A stretch of DNA of 64,000 nt, from positions 53,304,270-53,368,269 of the forward strand of contig NC_083560.1 in the NCBI RefSeq assembly GCF_019925205.1, in the 5' to 3' direction. The position numbers were made by a program, and so were the translations under genes. Below, one piece after another: positions 26,814-36,159 of this stretch (position 1 is its first letter; every line of letters begins with the position of its first letter). The notes under the pieces are model-generated. The model saw only the letters and a program-made list of their open reading frames with translations, made no database searches and was not told where the DNA came from. This DNA is from Metopolophium dirhodum. Lineage: Eukaryota > Arthropoda > Insecta > Hemiptera > Aphididae.

Positions 26814-27102
26814 GGGGGGATGGAGTGGCCGAGTGGACTGAGGCGTCAGTTGTGACGCACAACGGCGCTGGTTCAAACATCGGTTCACGGGTGGCATTTT
26901 TCTTCGGGCAAGTCACGGTGTCCGGAAAACAAGTGCCATCATCCCCCACCCGGGCATGGCAGATACCTACGGCTGTCCAATTGAAAATCTGCTAAAACTA
27001 CACACACGTATTTACACCTACTGTTCCCTCCCCACAGTTTGAAAACCACCCAATGGCCTAAGTTGCCGCGGGTTAACAAATAATAAAAAAAAAAAAAATG
27101 AA
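26814..27102 (+). mobile_element. tRNA-derived SINE, about 290 bp
   Basis: The head is tRNA-like. Box A reads TGGCCGAGTGG at 26826-26836, and box B reads GGTTCAAACATC at 26870-26881, at normal spacing for an internal RNA polymerase III promoter. The head pattern (TGGCCGAGTGG with GGCG following) resembles class II tRNAs of the Ser/Leu type. A tRNA-unrelated body of about 170 bp follows (CACCCGGGCATGGC near 26947, CCGCGGGTTAAC near 27066), ending in an A-rich tail with an A run at 27085-27098. AAATGAAAAAAAA occurs just before the head (26801-26813) and at 27103-27115, a possible 13 bp target duplication, though it is low-complexity. It lacks an acceptor stem pairing and 3' structure, so it is not a working tRNA gene. 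Confidence 0.85.
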
Positions 27103-27210
27103 AAATGAAAAAAAAATATATTATAGTTATTTTATGTAATATGTTTCATATTCTAAATATTCTAAATTGATTGATCATTATACTATGCATATATTTTGGT
27201 ATGGCTACAC

Positions 27211-27426
27211 CAGGGGTCTTCAACTTTTTTTTACGGTGAGCCAAATCTGTGATAAGCTTTGGCATTAGGGACCAACGTTTTTTTGGGTAGGGATAGAGAG
27301 GTAATGTAATTGAAGATATTGTATACGATTATTTTTTTTTGGAATTGATATACTATAAAAAATAACAAAAACTAATATATTTTTACAACGTTAATTAGCT
27401 TGGCGGGCCTTAGGTTTTAACCACTG
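27211..27426. mobile_element. hAT-type MITE, 216 bp, with 8 bp target duplication
   Basis: Starts CAGGGGTCTTCAAC and ends with the complement of CAGTGGTTAAAACC. Only part of the terminal repeats matches. The flanks GGCTACAC (27203-27210) and GGTTACAC (27427-27434) match at 7 of 8 positions. GAGCCAAAT near the left and GGCGGGCCT near the right recall the GGGCC-containing subterminal region common in this type of hAT MITE. There is no transposase. Confidence 0.7.
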
Positions 27427-27434
27427 GGTTACAC

Positions 27435-27695
27435 TGTTATACAATATGTACTAAGTAATTCTCAGTATAAAAAAAAACCGTATTTTATACATGATTCCTA
27501 AAGTTACAACTTAACTGTAAAGTGTCATAATAGTGGTCCATATAAAAAAAATAATATTAGGTATCTTACAAACTTGAAACTATAATAATATTTTTAACTG
27601 TTTATTAGAATTAAATACCTCTCAGTTTTGTCAAATTTTGTTTGTTTTAATATTAATTTATCTACTTTTCCCACCTTTATTTGGTCGCTGCAGTT
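27435..27695. other. A+T-rich non-coding spacer
   Basis: Nothing identifiable. Confidence 0.5.
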
Positions 27696-27697
27696 AC

Positions 27698-27862
27698 ATG
27701 CGTAACCAGGGTTAAAATGCTGGATGGCTATAATCCTCCTAAAAAACTTTTAACTTAAAATAACCCATAGAAGGCTTTTATCTAAAATCAATAAGGCATA
27801 TTTGTTGGGGGCTAAATCGTAGTCAAGGGGTCTAAGCCCCCGTAGTCCCCCTAGTTGCACAA
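27698..27862. repeat. G/C-run repeat fragment (GGGGGCTAA...CCCCCTAG)
   Basis: Starts near TGCGTAACCAGGG (27709) and ends near CCCCCTAGTTGCACA (27847), whose complement TGTGCAACTAGGGGG resembles the start. GGGGGCTAA at 27807 faces TAAGCCCCCG and GTCCCCCTAG downstream. This fits a short inverted-repeat element of the G-run class seen at 5926 and 13596. No secure target duplication was found. Confidence 0.45.
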
Positions 27863-28172
27863 TTGGTCATTGTGTAAGTACTTATTATGTTCGGATTATG
27901 TAGAATATTTCGTATCTTGACTACTAAATTAGGCATTGTGCACAATACCCGACTTCCTACTTTGACTTTAACACATAAGAATAAATTGTATCATTATTAA
28001 TTGTCGCAGACAAAGTTTATTCATTTTTAGTACATTTCAGTTGCAATTTTCATTACTTTGTCCACAACTAGAAAACACTGAAATTTAATATTTAATTATA
28101 TAGGTATGGGTACACCATAAACACAATTGAAGCAAAATAAAGGTAATGATTAGGCTATATAATTATCTACAT

Positions 28173-28515
28173 ACAATTTTAATCTTAAGCTTAAACTTAG
28201 CAAATACAAAATATTCTCATCGTCTTAGCAAAGATGATCAAACCAAATGCTCAACTTGTGGACTTCAGCTAACAGTAAAACATATCGCCTCTTCAAAACG
28301 GATAAACAAAAACTGCCAGAGTTAAATACAATATTCCTGAATTCATCCACCAATCTCTAGAACAAACGAGACAGCCAACAAACAAGTGATACAATTCATA
28401 AAATAAATTAATATAGATAGTTTATTCATCTATAGACAAATTATAACCTGTAAGCAAAACCTCAACAATCATTAATATCATATTATTATTACTAGAAAAT
28501 AAAGATTGTATAAGA
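28173..28515 (+). pseudogene. 3' end of a non-LTR retrotransposon (LINE) reverse-transcriptase protein, decayed
   Basis: An open frame from about 28173 to the stop at 28323-28325 translates to ...HRLSKDDQTKCSTCGLQLTV and continues KHI. This matches the cysteine motif (C-x2-C ... L-T-V-x-H-I) near the C-terminus of Jockey- and R1-like LINE reverse transcriptases, where the usual arrangement is 'SKxDxPxCxxCgxxLTVxHIL'. A downstream piece reads QVIQFIK, stop, INID (about 28386-28424), resembling the extreme C-terminus of such proteins but broken by stops. A+T-rich sequence with AATAAA near 28500 follows, as in a LINE 3' end. The rest of the protein is absent, so this is a 5'-truncated, inactive insertion. 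The exact clade is not determinable from this piece. Confidence 0.7.
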
Positions 28516-29216
28516 AAAAATTGTTTATTTTTAAATATTCATTGTGAGATGAGATATTTAAAAAGTCATAATATTTAAGTTAAAAACCTAAGCCATTTCA
28601 TTTGAATGAATTTAAATTGGACATTATTAATTTTGAAATTTAAAAGCAAATATTTGTACAACAATATTATATTGAATTAAATTAATTATTGTTGTTTCTA
28701 TCCGAATATACAAACTTAATATTGTTTGAGTGTTAGGTACTGCCATCAACTGTCAATAACCCCGTCAACGATTATTCACCCTCACGAACGACTAATTAAG
28801 TACTTTCGTTGTATTCATTAATGAATCTACAATGCGGGTTGATTACACATGATAGGTCATGCAACGAAGTAACATATTTGCTAATAAATTACTTGATGCA
28901 CATCTAAAAAAACAAGAATACAATGTATTATATTATTTCGATGTCTAATGTTATTATTTTACGGAATTCCTTACCAATTGTGATATAATACAATATGTAA
29001 GTAGTAGGTAGTATAGTAAGTAGTAGTACCTATGTATGTATTCTTAAAAAAAAAAAATAGTTTTTCATTTTTGCTAATGCTTTATGTAAATTTCGAGGCA
29101 GAATTGTATTTGTTTATAACTTATTTTCAGGCTCACAATCAAAAAAATTAAAAAAGATTATCCACCACAAATATTAATAGTTTTTTTCACCACTTTCTAG
29201 AACACTAACCTAATTA
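28516..29216. other. A+T-rich non-coding spacer
   Basis: Nothing identifiable. An A run lies at about 29047-29057. Confidence 0.5.
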
Positions 29217-29504
29217 ATAGCTCACAACCTCACTAGTTCTTTTCTTCTTCCTGTTCAAGACCATTGAAGCACCGATGCTTTAAATAATATCCTAGAATTA
29301 CCGAACTAACTTACAGTTTCAAATGTTCGGTCAAGTTTACAAGACTCAGCAAACCACCCAACAACTTCTAAAACAAGTTTAACGTTGTATGATATTGGTA
29401 TTTTTATTGGAAAATCCATTGATGATTTCAACAAAAACTATCTACTTTTAAATCATTGGAAACCACCTAAAAACTATCAATTCCCACACTTGGAGCATGG
29501 TTAA
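29217..29504 (+). pseudogene. N-terminal fragment of a hAT/ZMYM1-like (DUF4371-type) protein, broken
   Basis: One frame from about 29217 to 29504 has two in-frame stops (the TGA near 29253 and the TAA near 29295). Its last part reads YDIGIFIGKSIDDF then NKNYLLLNHWKPPKNY and QFPHLEHG before a TAA stop at 29502. The pattern 'D-I-G-x-(F/Y)-(V/I)-G-K, then N/D-H-W-x-P-P-x-x-Y-x-F-P' is familiar from the N-terminal part of zinc finger MYM-type protein 1-like proteins. These descend from hAT-family transposases and are abundant in aphid and other insect genomes. The zinc-finger and catalytic parts that should follow are missing. The assignment rests on remembered family pattern, not on a search. 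Confidence 0.6.
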
Positions 29505-30015
29505 ATATACATAATATTTTACTAAATATATTATAAAGGTATAACTAAATGCATTTGAGAAAAGGACAATTGTTAAAACATACTTATCAAACAAATCATT
29601 AAATCTTGGTTAAGGTATGATTGAGGAAAGATTAAGTGAGCTTACTTAACTACATATTTGTACAGAAATAGAATATAACTTAACATACAAAAGATAATTG
29701 AAAGATTTGTCAATCAAAGAAATCGTCGTTTAGAATGTATTCTTTAAATGTAATAATCATTTGAAATACCTAATAAATGTAATTTTTTAACGGAAACGTA
29801 TTAATATTGAATTAAAATGAAAAACGATTTGTATTATATGCATTTATATATTTTGATCTATACATATTTCTCCATTCGTGTTCAAAAATTTAGCCCCCCT
29901 CCACAATTTTAGATTTATAGATCAGTGTCTGCAGATATCACACGACAAAATATCCTATTGATCACTACCGTAAATTTATACTCATTTTCAGCGTAGAAAA
30001 GCGATTTTCTCGAAA
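29505..30015. other. A+T-rich non-coding spacer
   Basis: Nothing identifiable. Confidence 0.5.
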
Positions 30016-30019
30016 CCCG

Positions 30020-30345
30020 TCGGCAAGTTGTGAAATTAACTGCGTGTAATAATATTCCGTCGAGAATGTTGATTGTTCGTGGCATCGCATGACACTCCGG
30101 TGCGCAATACAAATACGTATAATATTTTAAAACATAATAAATAATAATATAGGTGGCTTACGTCTTATATAGCTGAACAATGAATACAAAAACTTATATT
30201 ATATTAATTTCCCAACGAATAAATATCGGAGCATTCGAGAAATCGTGCGCACACGCGACGACGGCAATAATTTGTCTTATATAATATTATAATATAATAG
30301 TGACCGCTGCAAGCTGTCGTCGGAGGTTTTTCGTATATGCGTTTA
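30020..30345. other. CpG-richer island
   Basis: Two CpG clusters at about 30000-30115 and 30225-30335 separated by A+T-rich sequence. No recognisable protein in any frame. Confidence 0.4.
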
Positions 30346-30401
30346 GATATATAAAGCGTATATATACGTATTTTTTTTTATCACTAACCCTCATAAATAT
30401 T

Positions 30402-30446
30402 CACACACACACACACGCACATACACGCCACAAAAACACACACACG
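30402..30446. repeat. Imperfect (CA)n tract
   Basis: CA repeats interrupted by GC, TA and CGCC. Confidence 0.85.
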
Positions 30447-30611
30447 CGTGCAGGCGCATGTATATTATAACTTATGATATAATATTTATTATATGTATAT
30501 GTAGAAATACTCTTTTCCGACATCTCTGTGTATAAAACACACACGTACATATTATTATATACAGCGTCACAGGGTCACATAGTAAACGGGAGACTGTGTA
30601 GCTCACAACCC

Positions 30612-30645
30612 CCATATATATATATAATATATATATATATGCATA
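30612..30645. repeat. (TA)n tract
   Basis: Near-pure TA repeats with one AATA interruption. Confidence 0.85.
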
Positions 30646-31165
30646 TATAAAGTGTGGTCGTGGCACTCAGTCCCCGGATCATAATAACTCTTCGTCGACG
30701 AAGACGAGAGCGTCTATATATCGAGACGCGGCGCGCACACACGCGACCCATAACTCTTGCGGAATATATGCTTTTTTCGCGTCGGATCTCGCGTATTTTT
30801 TTTTTTTTTTTTGGCGTTTACGTGACTTTATTTTATGGCCACCCCTTTTTTTACATGTAAGCGCGTATTTGTATATTATATAATAATAAATACGTATATA
30901 CCAATATATACGGTGAGTGCAGTGTATGTGCGTGCGTTGTGCGTATGATGAGTACGCGCACATATTATGCGCTTTTTTTCTTTTCACTTTTTATTTTCAA
31001 CCCCTTAGCTCCTGGTTTTCCCGTCAAACATACACGGTGCCCCCTCCCCCCCCCAAAACGCAAATAATATTCATCTCTATGCGCGGTGCGTGTTCCAGCC
31101 ACCACTGCTGCAGCCCCCCATGAATTTAACATGACGAATCGCGCCGAATTTCATTACTCTCCAAT
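30646..31165. other. CpG-rich island interrupted by homopolymers
   Basis: Dense CG words at 30655-30795 and 30940-31165, with a T run at about 30796-30812 and a C run (CCCCTCCCCCCCCC) near 31040-31054. Overlapping frames on both strands are Arg- or low-complexity-rich and not gene-like. Confidence 0.5.
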
Positions 31166-31178
31166 GAATGCACGATAG

Positions 31179-31415
31179 CAGTGGCGGCGGGATATAGGAT
31201 TATTTGAAGCAATTGCTTCATGTCTGAAATGGGTGGGTGGGTGTATAAATATATATATAATCGTAAGACCTCAACACAAATATTATAGTAAATATTATAA
31301 TTAATAATTATTAATGGCCCCTGCTGCTAATTTTGGTTCAATAAATGGTGCGGTGTTAAAAATTTTTAAATTATACAATATGCTTCAAAGTCTCCACAAT
31401 TTCGCGCCGCCACTG
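31179..31415. mobile_element. Recent hAT-type MITE, 237 bp, perfect 8 bp target duplication
   Basis: CACGATAG flanks both sides exactly (31171-31178 and 31416-31423). The left end CAGTGGCGGCGGGA and the complement of the right end, CAGTGGCGGCGCGA, differ at one base over 14. Further in, TTTGAAGCAATTG at the left and TTTGAAGCATATTG at the right (as complement) extend the terminal inverted repeat. The perfect duplication suggests a young insertion into the CpG-rich island. A frame of 88 codons at 31314-31580 crosses the right end and is therefore fortuitous. Confidence 0.9.
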
Positions 31416-31423
31416 CACGATAG

Positions 31424-32079
31424 TATAGGCCTAACCTATCAAAAACTTAAGCACGTGGACTCGCCACTATTACTGTGCGATTTATATTTATGTAATCCAG
31501 ATATTAGGGATGATAAAGACCACCGAAATCGGCTACGCCCGTCGAATGTAGAATCTAATTTAATACAAATAACTAAATAATATGTGGACGGCAGTAATGG
31601 CCACAACAACTGTTGGACTAGTGGTAGCCTATAGGCTGTAACACTATAAATATAATAAATAATTATGCATAGTTATCGTCTTCTCGATTTCGAGTTCTTA
31701 ATTGGAATATTCGTAAAACTTATGTTTCAATTTAAAATTCACCAATAGATAATTAATGATAGAAACTACATATAGGTAGGTACCTACTATATGTATATAA
31801 AACTAATGAATCATGATTGTATTGGCATATCCGTATTACCTAATGAACTTTAGAGCTCCTTCCGATAGTCTATTAGATAAATGAAGACGGGCTTTACTTA
31901 CTTATTAGTTTCAAAATTCCTATCCATCGTGCAGTCATCGTGATAATATGTTACTGATGGTCATATTGTAATATTGTATCCTACATAAGTACCTATATAC
32001 AATGTATTCATATTATTATAACTTATTAGTTATTGGCATAAAAGTATTATAATTTGTAGTATACTATCAGTTTTTAATG
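31424..32079. other. Non-coding spacer
   Basis: CpG-containing to about 31560, then A+T-rich. Nothing identifiable. Confidence 0.5.
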
Positions 32080-32200
32080 TTTTTTTTTTTTTTTATTTAT
32101 TTAAAGCCTCAACAGCAAAGTTTATTGTTTTGATTATTATTCACACAATTATTTATTGAGTATACTTACAATGTTTAGCTACCTGTTAAATCATAGATCA
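32080..32200 (-). mobile_element. Candidate minus-strand retroposon 3' end
   Basis: On the minus strand the sequence runs ...CTTTGCTGTTGAGGCTTTAA, then an AATAAA signal (complement at 32096-32101), then a 15-base A run (T run at 32080-32094). This is the layout of a polyadenylated LINE or processed transcript end. The upstream limit is not visible. Confidence 0.45.
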
Positions 32201-32240
32201 TATAATTAACATTCATAATGACATAATACGTACTTTGTAT

Positions 32241-32580
32241 ACAATTTGCAATTATATTACCACACATTCTTAATATTTTTATTTTTATTAATGAAAAGTC
32301 ATTAATTGACGTGTTCCCAAATATGTATTATGGCTACACTGCTCTAAAGACGCATTTCACTGTACAAAGTACGAGCTGGTCTTGCGAAAGAGAGTCTTCA
32401 AAACTTGGAATGATTAAAAGCAATATACTATGAATACCTACAAATTGAGGAGCTCACTAATAGTTCTACGATACGATTTTATTTGTATTCAATAAAAGAA
32501 TCAAAATTATACTGTTTTTTATACAAAATTCATTGTGATTTTAGAGGTACTGTTTTAAACATATATTTTAATCGTTTTAA
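32241..32580. other. A+T-rich non-coding spacer
   Basis: Nothing identifiable. Confidence 0.5.
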
Positions 32581-33242
32581 ACCAGGGCTTAGAACTCGGA
32601 TCATTTATTTGGGTTTGGGGTATCGGGTATGCTGGATGTATTCGGGTGTTCAAACATCGGAATAAAATTTAAACAAACGTTCGGCTTTTAATAACCGTTA
32701 TTATTCGGGTTATATTGGTTAATACGGGTGTTTAATTGTCTAGTAAAAACACAACTTCAAAGATTGAGCCCTGCAAAAATTGTTGAACCAAAAAAATATT
32801 TGAAAAAAACTTTTTATGTTATTTATAATAAAATATGAATTCGTAACACGAATGCGCATCCATTTGTTTTATACTAAACTCGGTTTATTAATTAACAGTA
32901 GTTACAATTTTCTAAGAAACTACAAAAACTAAGAAAATGGGAAATTAATTAGGTATCTATTTATTTACCACTTTCCAAGTCGATGGATATAACTTAACTA
33001 AAATGTTTAAAATAGGACAGGTAGGCTATAGGAGCGTTGAGTCGTAAAAAATAAAATAAAATATAAATCATGATTTTGCGAAATTACTGGTTAACTGGTA
33101 AATATTGCCACGAATTACGATATACGTTACTAAATTATAATAATATCACTTATGAAGTTGGTTGAAAAATAATACTATATAGGTATTAATTAGGTGCGTT
33201 GTCTTGGCACCCATAAATCGTCCAACCCCCCCCCCCCCCCCC
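32581..33242 (+). repeat. Dispersed repeat, plus-strand copy of an inverted pair
   Basis: The same sequence occurs in reverse complement at 40083-40694. Matching anchors in order are CCAGGGCTTAG, TTTATTTGGGTTTGGG, GATGTATTCGGGTGTTC, AACACGAATGCGCA, CCAAGTCGATGGATATAACTT, CCACGAATTACGATAT, AACTAAATTATAATA and AGTTGGTTG, and both copies finish in a long C run (33226-33242 here). The divergence is moderate, with small indels. It starts with CAGGG, as hAT-type elements do, but no target duplication was established. There is no protein relic. Confidence 0.75.
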
Positions 33243-33419
33243 TCATTGTTTTGTGCCCGATTTGCACCAATTTGTACCCACCATAAAAAAATATGTCTAG
33301 CCTTATACTGTTTATATTCTACGTAACGACTTTCGGTGGCTCTTATAATTACCACGTGATAACTCAAACAATTGTTTTCAATGTCGTTTAGACGATATAT
33401 TATATTATCATTATTATTA

Positions 33420-33830
33420 TTACAGAAGGTAAACGTGCGTTCGAAAACCGTGACAGACCGGATGGCGTGGAAATCGCTGTCGACGGGTGGCACGGCAGAC
33501 TATTGCAACAATAATAAAATATATATCGTGTGGTATACGCGCGTCCCCATTATTATTATTATTATTGTTTTTGCGACGAGTGTTGGTTTTGTCCAAGACG
33601 CGCGTATAGTGTCCCGGCGGATTTTTTTTGTTGAACATCGATAAAACAACACGTCGAATGATGCAAATAATCGCGGTGGTCCTCGCGCGGAAAGGGTGTG
33701 CGCCCCGACAAATTGGACGGGAAGTATAGAAGGAGGAAGAGGACTGTACGGAAAAAATTATTATCGAATAAACTTCGGGTGCGATAATGCGTGGGCCATG
33801 CGGCTGAAATGTGTTTTGGGTGAGTGTGTA
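33420..33830. other. CpG-rich island with overlapping spurious frames
   Basis: High CpG density with an (ATT)n tract at 33549-33570. Frames of 90-137 codons exist on both strands, crossing each other, with no recognisable domain. The high CpG content simply depletes stop codons. It is a candidate regulatory segment or non-coding exon. Confidence 0.45.
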
Positions 33831-33852
33831 CACTCACACATACTCGTAGAGA

Positions 33853-33868
33853 AAGAGAAAGAGAGAGA

Positions 33869-33921
<53 letters not shown>

Positions 33922-33932
33922 AGTGAGAGAGA
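33853..33932. repeat. Compound (GA)n(GT)n(GA)n microsatellite
   Basis: A GA-rich lead, a pure GT run (about 33870-33888), then a pure GA run (about 33888-33918) and a degenerate tail. Confidence 0.95.
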
Positions 33933-33939
33933 TTGAAGA

Positions 33940-35040
33940 AGAGAAAAAAATTGATAATGCACTGACACGTGCCGCATATGGTGTTCGTTACGCCGGGAAC
34001 AATGACGTTAGTGGTCCCTCGATGTGTTACAGTGCAAAGTTTTCGTACGCGTTCTCCATTACACATGATGCTGCGCTTATTTTTTTATTCTTGGCCTTTT
34101 CTTCTGCGTTTACATTTCACATTTTAATAAGCTAATGGCACACCGGCCCTCGATAGGTTATTCGATTCGAAAAGTATACAGTATGTTCCAGTATAACAAT
34201 AATTATTATACAACAATATAATATTAATATTATGTATTATATGTATACGTATCATGTATGTGAGCAATACCTATACGTCTTGGCTCGACACTTTTGCTCG
34301 AGCACTGATTGGACTTGTTACGGGTGATGCAGGCAACCGCGGTCACAGCACTATAAGCACCAATATAAAATATGTATCGCAATTAGACGACGATAATTGT
34401 TTTAAGGTTTTGTTTATTGAAATACAATATATAAATGGTATATAAATTGGGTAACATGAAAATGTACAAGTAATATATCATAACATTAATAATAAATAAT
34501 ATTTGGGAACGCGTCGGCGTTAAACAAGAAGTACAAAATCCACGGAAAACGTGTTTTTTTACGGTGGTGTCAGCGTAGGAGCGCGACGGGATGACTTTCG
34601 TCAGAAAAAAATGTAAAGCGTGAGTGCTACAAAAACTATAACAGTCGGAGGTAAACGGAGATCGCACGTTTATAGGTACAATATTATTACCAATGAGAAC
34701 GAACTCTATTTGTTTTTTAAGAAGACAATTAATAGGACATAAGGGTACAACTCATCTTTTTATTCTTATCGTATTTCTCTAAATTTAAAATATAATCTAC
34801 AAAATGTAATTATTAGAATATATAATAAATAATGCAAATATAATTATTACAAAAATTTAAATCAAATAAGGAGAATAGGTAATTAATATACAGGTATAAT
34901 AAATAATAGAAATACGATGCACAACTAAGATAGTGAAGGAGGTTAATTGGCAATCCATTATAAACCACCAATTGCATTACCCAATAAGTAATATTTAGGA
35001 AAAACCACATCAGATATACGAAATTGTCAATCGCCTATAA
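33940..35040. other. Mixed stretch without gene
   Basis: CpG-containing patches at 33960-34075 and 34510-34660 alternate with A+T-rich DNA. Short frames are not recognisable. Confidence 0.45.
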
Positions 35041-35054
35041 AACAATGGGAAATG

Positions 35055-35119
35055 GGCATATTATATATATATATATATAACGTACATAAATATATATATA
35101 TATATACATGTATATATAT
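35055..35119. repeat. (TA)n tracts
   Basis: Two TA runs separated by ACGTACATAAA, followed by a T run at about 35120-35127. Confidence 0.9.
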
Positions 35120-35300
35120 TTTTTTTATGTACACGACGCATAAATAGAAACAGAAAAGTAGTATCTAATCAATGATTGACAACCATGGACACAGTGATAG
35201 GACTTTTTGCACAACTAAGCGTGCAGGATATAGATAGCACTCTGTGAGCAATACGGATAAGTCGATAGGCAAGGGGGAAGGTAGGGGAGAAGGAGACCCC

Positions 35301-35337
35301 TATAAAAGCAGACCTAAAACGGCCTGTATTCAGACGT
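35301..35337 (+). promoter_or_regulatory. TATA box plus initiator
   Basis: TATAAAAG at 35301-35308, with the initiator-like TTCAGAC centred 31 bases downstream. This is the best RNA polymerase II core promoter pattern in the window. It probably belongs to the LTR. Confidence 0.6.
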
Positions 35338-35429
35338 GTTCACCCATTGCCATCACAAGCATCTTCACGACACTCAGTACCAGCACTATAATATTTGAAC
35401 TAAAATAATTTTCACCAGAGTACATTTTA

Positions 35430-35435
35430 AATAAA
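35430..35435 (+). terminator. Poly(A) signal AATAAA in the candidate LTR
   Basis: AATAAA followed by a CGTCTTTTACA stretch, about 100 bases after the predicted start site. Confidence 0.5.
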
Positions 35436-35650
35436 CGTCTTTTACAACTTAACAAGTTTTATTATTTCAATCAACAAGAAGAAATCCTTTCTCCGCGGTC
35501 TTGCTACCTACAACCCGGTAAACCACACAATCAACTCGATTGTCAGTTTACCACACTATCACATTTGTAGGACTTAGTTGGTCGGTCGTGAAGCAAAACT
35601 TCCACATCGCCGCCAGCCTAAGTCCATTCCCAGTACTTTTTAAATAGTGT

Positions 35651-35990
35651 TAACATTAACTAATTTCTCGAGCAGAGACTTTTCACTCTTTCCTCAAATT
35701 TCTATATTTAACTTAATAAATACTTAATACGTAATAACTTGTGTCACTTGTAACTTTGTAACCTCTCCTTTGAAAACCCTCATCAACATCAACGTCGCCG
35801 AACTCAAATAAACGATAGTAAGGGATCACTACAATCTATTGTTGACATAGATATAAAAAACCAAAATGGCTAATTTTTTTCAAACATTTGATAATAATTG
35901 GAAATATATTGTTACGTTTATCAGGCAGCTGGCGCAAGGCGTCGAAATTATCGAGTAAGTCAGGAACATGCAGGATATCCGGACCATTTT
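35651..35990 (+). other. Possible leader downstream of the LTR
   Basis: Relatively G-poor, ATG-poor sequence with a second AATAAA (about 35807) and an ATG at 35865 that opens a frame of only 30 codons. It might be the untranslated leader of the same element. No protein similarity is seen. Confidence 0.3.
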
Positions 35991-35996
35991 ACCCGT

Positions 35997-36153
35997 AAGT
36001 TATCACATACCGTTTTCAAAAGGGAACACACTGCTTTCGCGCATGTCCAATGATTCAAGAATGGGGAATTGGGGAGGGAGGATACGTGCCACCGGACATA
36101 AATTTGTCGCCAACCGGTAAGTTTTTTTTTGAAAACGGGTGGCGTAAACTATT
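35997..36153. repeat. Imperfect inverted repeat around a short G+C-richer segment
   Basis: The left arm near 36000-36025 contains CCGTTTTCAAAA, and the right arm near 36128-36150 contains its mirror TTTTGAAAACGG. AGTTATCAC at the left loosely matches the complement of GTAAACT at the right. This could be a tiny MITE, but no target duplication is evident. Confidence 0.45.
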
Positions 36154-36159
36154 ATAATC

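Larger units (their letters stand above)
35160..35650 (+). mobile_element. Candidate LTR (solo LTR or 5' LTR remnant) with promoter and poly(A) signal
   Basis: A consensus TATAAAAG at 35301-35308 is followed 31 bases on by a TTCAGAC initiator-like start (A at 35332). About 100 bases later comes AATAAA (35430-35435) with no ATG between, so a transcript from this start would almost at once meet a poly(A) signal. This is the arrangement of the U3-R boundary and R end in an LTR, not of a normal gene. The following sequence contains TTGGTCGGTCGTGAAGC near 35578, which recalls the region just after the LTR in BEL/Pao elements, where the primer-binding site lies. No gag or pol relic was found nearby and the LTR edges could not be fixed. 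The class assignment is inference. Confidence 0.55.

Noticed and set aside
33420..33833. 137-codon minus-strand frame, with other frames overlapping on both strands
   Set aside because: Mutually overlapping frames in a CpG-rich, stop-depleted island, crossing an (ATT)n tract. No domain seen.
35865..35957. Short frame after the LTR leader as a possible gag start
   Set aside because: Only 30 codons before a stop and no similarity to any gag pattern that I know.
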